Assembly: GCA_006386115.1 (NCBI GenBank)
Contig: VFIW01000047.1
Coordinates: 1 to 64,000, forward strand
DNA length: 64,000 bases
Direction: 5' to 3'
DNA from: Globisporangium splendens
Taxonomy: Eukaryota; Oomycota; Peronosporomycetes; Pythiales; Pythiaceae
The position numbers were made by a program, and so were the translations under genes. The notes under the pieces were generated by a model that was not told where the DNA came from, made no database searches, and saw nothing but the letters and a program-made list of their open reading frames with translations. Shown here in pieces: positions 32,465-40,787 of this stretch (position 1 is its first letter; every line of letters starts with the position of its first letter).

Positions 32465-33169
32465 TTAGTACCTTGAGGGCTCGACCGAGTCCACTTCCAT
32501 GGTGACTTGAGCTATGATCACCGATAGAGCTGACCATTCGCTGAGCTCCTCTCCACTCTTGAAGGCTGCTTTGAGTTCTCTGGTTTGCTTCAACATCGCA
32601 CAGAAGTCTTCAATCGCCTCGTACAGGTTGTGTGGGTCTTCGGCGTCAATGGACCTGAACGTCTGCAGCTCCTCCTCATACACCACTGTGCAGATGATGT
32701 AGCGGCTGAGCTTCTCTTGCTGGGTCGGGTGACAAAGTCGCAGAACTTCGAGCCCACCGTACTTCATTTTTCCAAGCGTCAACCAGTCTTCCTTGGAGTT
32801 GAGCAGTGCGGCCCGTTGTTGCTTCGTGGTTGCCGTTGCAATCCTGTCAAACCAACCTGTGATCCATACCCTGGTTTCTGCCTGATCGGTGCGGTGTACA
32901 AGACGTTTGAGCCCTTCCTCAATCACCTGTTCGCGCAGAACTTGCGTCAAGTCCACTAGCGTTGGCCCGCTGAGATGGTTCAGTACGTGGTGCAGCCCTG
33001 GCGACGTCTTCAACATCGCTAGAATTCGCTCCCACTCATTGAGAGCTGCCTGCGTCCATACATCACGATTGGACGAGAGCAGAGGAAAGGGGCATTTGGT
33101 TTCTTGCTTCCATTGCTCCTGGAACCCTTCCCAATGCTCCTGCAGCGTGCGCTCAAGGTCTCTGCGTTT
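32465..33169 (-). CDS. LINE3 ORF1c: third segment of the ORF1 frame
   Basis: 234 codons in frame with ORF1b after a single TAG (33170-33172); first ATG at 33016. It differs from LINE2 ORF1c by only a few residues (for example Glu for Lys in QAETRVW, Gln for Leu in PTQQEKL). No recognised domain. Confidence 0.6.
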   Translation of the reverse strand, partial: KRRDLERTLQEHWEGFQEQWKQETKCPFPLLSSNRDVWTQAALNEWERILAMLKTSPGLHHVLNHLSGPTLVDLTQVLREQVIEEGLKRLVHRTDQAETRVWITGWFDRIATATTKQQRAALLNSKEDWLTLGKMKYGGLEVLRLCHPTQQEKLSRYIICTVVYEEELQTFRSIDAEDPHNLYEAIEDFCAMLKQTRELKAAFKSGEELSEWSALSVIIAQVTMEVDSVEPSRY

Positions 33170-35434
33170 CTACATGGAGTCTCCTTCGATCGCCAATCGT
33201 CTCGACAGCGTTTTGGTTTTCTTGAAGGGGATATTGGGGCTGTTCAGGTTTATCGCGACGTCGCCGTCTATTGCTGTGAGCATCAGGGTTTCGTCTCTCT
33301 CTCGCTTCCTAGGTTGTTGAGGTAACTCGATTGTGGGCGAGTGATATTCCACAAGCTGATTCTCCTGCGATGCGAACGACCAGCCGTGTTGTCCGCTGAG
33401 CTGGTTTGGCTCGAACTTTTCTCGCTCGTCCAGCGATGGAGTCCACACTGACTCTCCCAAACTGGAATTGTCGCTGTCCTCCATCGAATCGTCTGTTTCT
33501 CGTTCGGATTCGAATTGACCAGATCGGTCCGTCTTGAACTCCGCCTTGCTCCTCACGGATCCTTGGAGATGCTTCGCTAGTGATGAGCTCATCATATTCG
33601 CCAGTGGCGTTGGGTCGTTCAGGGTTCTGAAGTGCAGACTGTTGTAGTGTTCGTTTGCGAATTTCATTACAATTGGTAGCGGACTGCTCGTGGTCTCTGC
33701 TTCGTTTCTGTCTTGACGGAGCTCGTCTTCCCATTGCTTCCCTGTGCACACATATTCTTTGGCTGACAAAAACTGGCCGCCTCCATGGACTCTGGATTGC
33801 GGCTTGTAAATTGCAAAGCCCTTACGGTCTCCGTACGTTGTCTCGATCAGCACGAAGATTTTTCTCTGCAAAGCCTTGGCAGCCATCCGCAAGGACTCCG
33901 GACCACCCCACAGGGATCCTGGCAAAGTGGAAGATCGGCTGGAGGAGCTGCTTGCGATATCGCTGAAATAGTCGAGAACATCTGCTCTCTTTTCTTTTGG
34001 GCTCATTTTCCGATCCCCTCTCCCCAGTGCTTCGAGTATTCCCAAATGAGTTCCTTCAGGAAATTCGAGATCGAAGTTGAGCCGTGCGGCCGCGTTCATG
34101 CTTTGCTTGATTCTGCTCGCCGTGGCCTCGATCAGCTTCTCATTGGCCATGTTGTCATGCACGATTTGGAGCATCGCTTCCGCCACTGCATAAAATTGGC
34201 AATTTCCGGTAGGTGGTGTTGTTGCTTCTGCAAGTCCGTTGGCGTCCATCACGTCTTGAATCGTGTACTCCCCATCCCAGTCCATGATGTCGTTACGATT
34301 CGGGTTGACCTCGGTTTGTCTTTCCACGTGCACCTTCATTAACTCGTCCATATCTCGTCGGAAGCGCATCAGCTCTTTTGCCCACCGGATGTCATCCTTG
34401 GAAATTTGTCTTGGACCATTTTTCTGGCTTGCCTTTGACGCGGGTCCTTTTGCGTTCGCTGCTCCATCGTTTGGTTTCGCCTTCGCCTGTTCTTTGAGAT
34501 TGCCGGTTTGTTGTACTGAAATTCCTGTTTTCACTGTAAACGACACATTTTTTGTTAGATCATTTGGGTTGGAGTTCGGTTGTGGGCTGGACGTGTTTGT
34601 CTCATCAGGCGTCACGGGATTCGTGTTCTCGCTCGGCTCGTTTTCCCCACTGGTCTGAGGATTCTCTGCTGCGGGTTGAAGCGGCTGTCTCTGTTTGTCA
34701 ATGCCGTCTGAGACCGACTCTTTCATTTCCGTTGCACTGGTGAAAGTGGCTGGCTTTCTCGGGAGTTTACTCACGATCTCATCGTCTGCGTGAATACAGC
34801 TGTTAGTTGTTAGTTCCTGTTCCGTTGCCTTACACGTTCGCGCGAAATGTCCCGCTGCCCCGCAGATTAAACAAGGAGCCATTCGGCACTTGGATGCGTG
34901 GTGAAGGATGATCGTTCGCCCTCGCCAAATAATTCGTCTGACTTCGATAAGCGCTTTTGGACATGATTCCTCTTCAAAGAGCACCTCCCACCACTGCGAT
35001 TGGTGGGATATTGGACCGTATTTATCGAGTGGGTAGGCGTAGAATCGCTTGCCTGTCGTCTGCTTCAAGTATTCTAAAAACAAGGACATATTCATTGAGC
35101 GAGCAGTGTTCAAAAGCTGAATTTTGTACCTGGATCTCGATTCTGCATTCTGTAGCCCGTCCGCTCCCAATTGCCTGTTCCACACGCTGTCTGCCTCCGG
35201 TCGCTCTCCGGTTGTCTCCGTCGGATGCGCGGATATGAGATGCACCAATTGGCGTCGGAAGGGGATCGTCATTCTGTCCCATTTCGCAGCTGTGCTCCTG
35301 TCAAAGAAATAGAAGTGGAGTGAGTGAGTGCTGTCATTATATTCCGCAGCTTTGAGGTCTCTCAGCATCGCCATTGTCTCTTCCATTTTGCCGTCATTGC
35401 GGAATCTCGCTGCTTGCAAGATGGCTTCCACGAT
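33170..35434 (-). CDS. LINE3 ORF1b: CCHC zinc knuckle and OTU-like cysteine protease protein
   Basis: About 754 codons, intact. Zinc knuckle Cys187, Cys190, His195, Cys200. The OTU-like part spans about residues 395-605: the nucleophile Cys411 lies in TGNCQFYAVAEAM, the conserved WGG is at 508-510, and the catalytic His595 is in EHYNSLHF. OTU domains normally remove ubiquitin or ubiquitin-like proteins. In a retroelement this could process its own protein or protect it from degradation, which is inference. The Asp often found just before GNC is Thr here. The residue before the first in-frame Met region is reached only through the upstream TGA, or by initiation at a non-ATG or at codon 17. Confidence 0.78.
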   Translation of the reverse strand: MVEAILQAARFRNDGKMEETMAMLRDLKAAEYNDSTHSLHFYFFDRSTAAKWDRMTIPFRRQLVHLISAHPTETTGERPEADSVWNRQLGADGLQNAESRSRYKIQLLNTARSMNMSLFLEYLKQTTGKRFYAYPLDKYGPISHQSQWWEVLFEEESCPKALIEVRRIIWRGRTIILHHASKCRMAPCLICGAAGHFARTCKATEQELTTNSCIHADDEIVSKLPRKPATFTSATEMKESVSDGIDKQRQPLQPAAENPQTSGENEPSENTNPVTPDETNTSSPQPNSNPNDLTKNVSFTVKTGISVQQTGNLKEQAKAKPNDGAANAKGPASKASQKNGPRQISKDDIRWAKELMRFRRDMDELMKVHVERQTEVNPNRNDIMDWDGEYTIQDVMDANGLAEATTPPTGNCQFYAVAEAMLQIVHDNMANEKLIEATASRIKQSMNAAARLNFDLEFPEGTHLGILEALGRGDRKMSPKEKRADVLDYFSDIASSSSSRSSTLPGSLWGGPESLRMAAKALQRKIFVLIETTYGDRKGFAIYKPQSRVHGGGQFLSAKEYVCTGKQWEDELRQDRNEAETTSSPLPIVMKFANEHYNSLHFRTLNDPTPLANMMSSSLAKHLQGSVRSKAEFKTDRSGQFESERETDDSMEDSDNSSLGESVWTPSLDEREKFEPNQLSGQHGWSFASQENQLVEYHSPTIELPQQPRKRERDETLMLTAIDGDVAINLNSPNIPFKKTKTLSRRLAIEGDSM

Positions 35435-36442
35435 TCATCCGGTCGACTGATGATCTTTGTAGACTTGCGTCGCATCCGATAATTTGCCGACCAGCTCTCC
35501 TTCCACCTGAGCTGCGATGGTGTTCTGGAAACGGAAGAGGGTGTCCCCATCACATACTCGTCGAAGGAATTGAGGCAAGTGTCGAATCAGGAATTCGCCT
35601 TCCACGATCGCTAGCATGACATCCCATTCCATCGTTGTCGTCTGGCGCAGGGTCACTGAGTACTCGAACTTTTGCTTGCAGTGTCGGATCGTGTTGCGTT
35701 GTTCCTCCTCCGAGTATTTGTCCGATTTGAAGATGAAGGGTTGAATGCCTTGCTCTTTGACTTTTGTTTGATTGTTGGTGCTCGTTTGCGAACCCCATGG
35801 CGAAGCCTTGGTTTCATCTGGAAGCCTGTTCTGGTCAATTCTCTTTTGGATAAGCGCTACCACTGTCCACGATGACCGGTGCATATCCTTGCATAAATCT
35901 TGGATCATCCGCTTCCACTCAGGAAAGGATTTTCCCTTTTCAATTGCCAGTAGACGGAATAGGTCCACCAGCGCGTCCGCTTCTTCTCCGTTTAGTGTTG
36001 GGTAATTGTCGTTCGCCTTTTTTGGTTTCTCCAGAATCCGCATCCCGTTGTAAAGAGCTGTGAACATTAACCGCACTTCGTATTCAATCTCCACTCTGTT
36101 GACCGCGTTTGGTGACAAACGCAACTTCGCGGCGAGGGCTTCGTATCTCTCCAATGGTGCCGTCTCTGTCGGCGCTACTTTTCGAGAGCCTTCCGCACGT
36201 GTTGGCGTCGTGCCTTCCTCAATGGCCCCAGACTTGTCTTGTCCTCCTGCATTTAATTGGTCCTTATAGTTCGTGCGCACAGGATCTGGGGCTCCCCCTT
36301 TCCCGTGCTGTGACGCTCGTACTGCCATCTCTGCGTCGCCTTGCGCCCGCCCACTCCGCAGCGTGATGGCGGTCTCTGTGGAAACTCCTTCCGGAGCTTC
36401 ATTCCGCGCGGCCCCCTCCTTTGGTTGCCCCATGTTCGTCAT
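35435..36442 (-). CDS. LINE3 ORF1a: N-terminal segment of ORF1
   Basis: 335 residues from the first ATG (36442) to a TGA at 35435-35437. The frame is open further upstream to about 36592, but without an ATG. Charged, Gln/Lys/Arg-rich protein with predicted helices, for example ERYEALAAKLRLSPNAVNR; no family recognised. Likely the RNA-binding, gag-like part with ORF1b. The next codon after TGA continues the ORF1b frame without a shift. Confidence 0.65.
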   Translation of the reverse strand: MTNMGQPKEGAARNEAPEGVSTETAITLRSGRAQGDAEMAVRASQHGKGGAPDPVRTNYKDQLNAGGQDKSGAIEEGTTPTRAEGSRKVAPTETAPLERYEALAAKLRLSPNAVNRVEIEYEVRLMFTALYNGMRILEKPKKANDNYPTLNGEEADALVDLFRLLAIEKGKSFPEWKRMIQDLCKDMHRSSWTVVALIQKRIDQNRLPDETKASPWGSQTSTNNQTKVKEQGIQPFIFKSDKYSEEEQRNTIRHCKQKFEYSVTLRQTTTMEWDVMLAIVEGEFLIRHLPQFLRRVCDGDTLFRFQNTIAAQVEGELVGKLSDATQVYKDHQSTG

Positions 36443-36625
36443 GGAGACCTCAGGAGAAAGCTCTCGCTTATCGCTCTTTATTGAGGCTTGTATACGCAGT
36501 TCAGTATACTCACCCCTTTCCGATGATCTTTGCAGTGGCCTGTCGATTGTCGTCGTGGTACTTATACTCTCGATACAAACAGCTGGTACCAAGGCTGTCT
36601 GTCCTTTATAAGGCTAGATCGAAAG

Positions 36626-36643
36626 TGCTCGGTATCCCGATCA
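36626..36643. repeat. Right 18-bp target site duplicate of LINE3
   Basis: Identical to 27340-27357. Confidence 0.95.
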
Positions 36644-36809
36644 ATTACCGGTATATTAGCAATTATTGTATGTATTGAGCTGACATCCATTTTTCCCACC
36701 ACTTCGAGTGACGAGATATTTGAACCAAGATGTTGCTACTGCTCTTGTATGAAGAAAAACAAGTTCCATCGCTTGTAGCTTGAGATGAACACCACGTGCT
36801 AATAGCAAC
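36644..36809. other. Right part of the ADH5-ADH6 spacer
   Basis: 166 bp; with the 610 bp at 26748-27357 it makes up the usual 776-bp spacer. Confidence 0.8.
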
Positions 36810-37883
36810 TCAGTTCTCAAGCACCACACGGTAGCGGACCGAGCCATCGCGAACCATTTGGAGACCCTCATTCACCTTGGCCATTGGAACCTTCTGAATA
36901 ATCGGACGCACGTTCTTCTCCGACGCGACCTTGAGCATGTCCTTGATATCTTGGATCGACCCGATCGCGCTGCCCACAAACCGCACACCTCGAGGAACCA
37001 AGAAGAACGGCGCAAACGTCACACTGTCGTTCGGGATACCCAGCATCACGACCGTGCCTCGTGAACGCACCAACTGCAAGTACGTGTTGTACGGCATGTT
37101 GGTGGCGTCGGCAGTGATCAGCAACACATTCACCGACGAAGCAGCCTTCTGCGCTTGCTCTGGATCGCTCAGGTTGTAGAACTCTTCGGCGCCGAGGCCT
37201 CGGATCTCCTTCTCCTTGTTCGCCGAGCGCGAGAACGCGATGGGCGTCGCACCCAACGCGCGGATGAACTGAATGGCAATGTGACCAAGGCCGCCGATAC
37301 CAATGACACCGACACGGTCGCCAGGCTTCACGTTATACGTCTTCAGTGGAGTGAAGACAGTGGCGCCGGCGCAGAGCAATGGTGCCGCGACGTCCGATGG
37401 GATCTTGTCCGGGATCTTGAACGCGTAGTCGGCCAAAACACGAATGTAGTCGGCGTACCCACCATAAGATGGAGAGCCATCTTCGTAGTTCAAGGTGATC
37501 GTCCATACAGAACGGCTACAGTAAGCGTCAGCGCCATCGGCGCACTCAGCACACGGACGCTCTTTGTCTTTGTTGAGACAGGCCCACGCTTGGCCACCGA
37601 CGCCAACGCGGTCACCTACCACGAGGTGCTTGACTTCGGAGCCGACGACAGTCACTTCACCGATGATTTCGTGACCGGCAACGCAAGGGAACGGAGCTGG
37701 ACCCCAGCCACCGTCCAGCATGTGCAGGTCGGAAGAGCAGATGCCGCAGTGGGAGATCTTGATTTCGACATCTCCGGCTCCAAGCGGACGCGACTGGTAC
37801 TGCCAAGGCTGGAGCCCTTGGTCTTTTTCTAAACCCGCGTAGGCGTTGATGGTTCGTGGCGCAGTAGGATCAGCGGACGACAT
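36810..37883 (-). CDS. ADH6: cinnamyl alcohol dehydrogenase-like ADH, sixth copy
   Basis: Ser2 type; same protein and same U2 upstream and D2 downstream flanks as ADH4, at an offset of 14281. All zinc ligands and GIGGLG are intact. Confidence 0.93.
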   Translation of the reverse strand: MSSADPTAPRTINAYAGLEKDQGLQPWQYQSRPLGAGDVEIKISHCGICSSDLHMLDGGWGPAPFPCVAGHEIIGEVTVVGSEVKHLVVGDRVGVGGQAWACLNKDKERPCAECADGADAYCSRSVWTITLNYEDGSPSYGGYADYIRVLADYAFKIPDKIPSDVAAPLLCAGATVFTPLKTYNVKPGDRVGVIGIGGLGHIAIQFIRALGATPIAFSRSANKEKEIRGLGAEEFYNLSDPEQAQKAASSVNVLLITADATNMPYNTYLQLVRSRGTVVMLGIPNDSVTFAPFFLVPRGVRFVGSAIGSIQDIKDMLKVASEKNVRPIIQKVPMAKVNEGLQMVRDGSVRYRVVLEN

Positions 37884-38474
37884 GGTTGCTATAGTTGAGT
37901 TCTTGAGTGGGTGGTGGTGTTGGCTTGAGGGAGGAAGCAAATTGCAGAATGATACCGAAAAGATGAATCGTTGCCAGAACGACCGAGTACGAGGAAGTAC
38001 GTCAGGCTGTCGCATTCTGAGACCAAGAGGTGTTGCGATTACTATAGGCGAGAAATTACGCTATACAATCGGTCGTCATTCCCTATCTAGACACAAAATG
38101 ATCAAAGGCTGTTGCTGTAGGATTACTATAGGCGAAATGTTACGCTATAGAATGAGCATCATTCCTTTACCCAGCACCAAATTATTGTATTGCTGATAAT
38201 ATACTGTCAAGTTGTCTGCAATGTGATACAATACAAAACGAGTATTTGCCGGTATATTGGTGGTTACAGTATCGAGAATGGTCATCATTTATGCTGTGGG
38301 TATTAATATGGAACTATCTTCTGGTTGTTTACATTCAAAGCTGGAACCTGCAGCCTAGAACAAAAAGAGAAGCATCAGCACATTTAAGATTCTCGTTTCA
38401 AATGATGCAGCGAGGATATGGATTATACAGGAGAAGTGGTGGATCTATAGTGTTCATCTGAACCATGTTTCTCG
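37884..38474. other. Flank X, third copy, with ADH6 initiator-like element at 37939-37954
   Basis: Copy of 23603-24193, including TATCATTCTGCAATTT on the minus strand 56 bases before the ADH6 start and the short direct repeat containing GATTACTATAGGCGA. Confidence 0.65.
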
Positions 38475-39193
38475 CTCAAAGGAGAACAGATCAATACAAC
38501 CTGCCTGAGCCAACTGCTCAGCGTACTGGAGAGACAAGACGTGTCGCGCCAAATGGAAGCATGGGCGACGGCGCGTTTGTATTTCGATGGAGGTGCACAC
38601 GGCAATCCAGGTCCAGGAGGCAGCGGATGGGCACTCATCTTCCTGAATGAACGCAGCAATCGATGGGAACTCAAAGCATGCGGCTATGCGTACATGGGAC
38701 CGGAAGTCACGGACAATTGGTGCGAATTCAGCGCACTGAAAGATGGCCTGGCATACAGTGCACACTACCTACAGCACTGTGAAGTCAAGTTGGAAGTCTT
38801 CGGAGATAGCCAAATGATCATCGCATCCCAGAACGGGTTCGCCTCAGTACGCCAGACCAAGTTGCAGCCACTAGCAGTTCGGGTAAATCGAATCATCGCC
38901 AACTTTACGTGGACCTCCTGGAACCACACAAAACGAGAACAAAACAAGATGGCCGATCTTCTCGCCAACATGGCAATGAACTCCGAGAGTGCGAAGATAC
39001 TCACCAACGAATCGCGGGGAAACGATCAAGTTTTTATGTCCCAAGTCACAGCTCTACTCGACAATGATATCGGTGCCACACCGTCAACACTTAGAAACAC
39101 CTCACTGTCAGCAGTGTTAATGAGACTCAGGAATTCTTAAACTGTATGTAGATCATAAGTTGAATAGAATTACCTTCTCTCTCTCTCACTCTC
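38475..39193 (+). mobile_element. F3: 5'-truncated LINE 3' end; right border of the amplified block
   Basis: 719 bp like F2, with an open RNase H frame at 38541-39140. After the CACTCTC tail the sequence becomes TTGCTACTCTCC, unlike the GCACTACCG that follows every other copy, so 39193/39194 is the outer edge of the amplification. Confidence 0.87.
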
Positions 39194-40787
39194 TTGCTAC
39201 TCTCCTTGGACACACCTAAGAAACACTTGCCCCCAGCTCAAGTAGGAGACTGGAAGATAGCAGCCAGGAATTACGCGTGCGTTTGGTTGCCGGAAATGCA
39301 CTCCAAGGGAAACCTTGGGCTGTCGAGAGTGGAGGCAAGTGAGGAAAGGCACCATCGTGTCTGGCCCTATCCGTGTTTGTAAATTTACGGATTCGGAAAG
39401 GGTTTTGGTGATTCTATGTGGCTAGAAGAACGACAGAACCCCAACGGTGGCTCCATTTGTTCCTTTGTTGACTCTAAAAGTTGGATAGTTGTTGGATAAA
39501 ATCTTAGGAGCAGGAGTTTAGGAGCACCGGTGGAGATGCTCTAAAAACGAACTAAACAGACCAACCAATGCAAATGAAAACTGAAAATGCGACAAAAACT
39601 CAGAATTAGACTAAAAACGACACTTTACCTTAAAACGTAGTGTTTTATGTCTAGGAGAAGGCTTTAACTCTGCCACCTAGAACCAACCCCAAGAACTTGT
39701 GTGAAAAACCTCTAGTGCACCTCACTTCGCTCAGTAGGTTACGCGCTACAAGCAGCGCGTTTGGGCTGCCTACAGAAGCAACATTCCACTGCCCTAAACT
39801 TTAAAGGTACGAGTTAATTTTGTTGCATCTTTCAGGATTTTGTTTGGCACTTTTTCAGTGTGTGCGAATGGGTGCCAATCGATGTGGCAGCTGGACGATG
39901 TTTACAGCAGACGCCTCTTCACTTTCGTTCCGATTATTGGCAAAAACAATCGGAATGTCCCAAAGAAGATGACGCACGAGTGTGACTCAAATGCAGAAAA
40001 CCCTGCGTATGCATAATAGCGATTTCCTCTCGCTCGTTTTGTATGGGACAAACTTGGAGGAAATACCCATTGTCCAAATATTTCGACGCGGCTGAGACTG
40101 ACGCCAACGGGTCAAAAGAACAGCCTCCCAAAATTCGATTAAGCCGCAGTCCACTTCGCCAAATGCGAATTTCGAGATGCAATTCGGCATTACTCACGTT
40201 GAAGACGCTCGCTGTTATAGAGAAAGACAGAGAGACAGAGAGCGGTTCGTGTGCGCGTGCATGGGTGGCACACGCGCGCGCGTTGGTCCTGAATTAGTAT
40301 CGTAACGCAATCGCCATTCACGCTCGTTCCTTTTCTTCCGACGTCAGCGTCAACATCGTCGTTTCGCATTCCTACCTCCCCATCATCTTCTTGCGTGCAT
40401 CCAACTCTGCTCCGAACCAGCAAAAGTCTATATCACAGTTCTCTTCTCCCTGCATTCATCTTTTACACCTCTTCAAGAAGAGCAGATCGTGCTGGTCATA
40501 GTCTCTTCCGTAGGTTCTCATCCTCCCTTACCTTGAAACGCGTAATTACACCGCAGGGGGTAATATATCGATTGCCTGTGCAAATGCATCGAATTGAACG
40601 TATAAAGCAAACATATATAACTTTGTAAAGGGAGACCCTCCCTCCCATCAGCCCACCCTTCAAGCTCGGGAGCATTCATTCCAGGATTCGCAGAGACAAG
40701 CACAAGCGCCAGGAAGAAGACGAAGAAGAAGAAGAAACCGAGTCCAACACCCGCCCGCCCGCACTCGTCAACGCAACAGAAGCCGCC
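39194..40787. other. Intergenic region before fimbrin
   Basis: No convincing gene in about 1.6 kb. It contains AG- and CG-rich simple sequence near 40215-40285, and ATTCATTCCAGGATTC at 40674-40689, a weak initiator-like match 99 bases before the fimbrin ATG. Confidence 0.5.

Larger units (their letters stand above)
27358..36625 (-). mobile_element. LINE3: full-length non-LTR retrotransposon with target site duplication
   Basis: 9268 bp bounded by a perfect 18-bp duplication, so both ends are defined. The 5' end (minus strand, 36625) begins CTTTCGATCTAGCC. The 3' end (27358) is CCTTCTCTCTCTC, a CT-rich tail with no poly(A). Order on the minus strand: about 180 bp 5' UTR, ORF1a, in-frame TGA, ORF1b, in-frame TAG, ORF1c, ORF2, about 45 bp 3' UTR. 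It inserted after the 4995-bp duplication, since the other spacers keep the empty site. Confidence 0.95.
19199..38474. repeat. Tandem duplication, 4995-bp unit (F - U1 - ADH - spacer - ADH - U2 - X), second copy split by LINE3
   Basis: Unit 1 is 19199-24193 (4995 bp). Unit 2 is 24194-38474 (14281 bp), which is 4995 bp plus the 9286 bp of LINE3 and one target duplicate. Corresponding features are offset by exactly 4995 (ADH3/ADH5) or 14281 (ADH4/ADH6). A third F fragment (38475-39193) follows, and similarity stops at its CT-rich tail. F1 differs from F2 and F3, so the crossover that made the duplication probably lay inside the F fragments. Confidence 0.92.
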
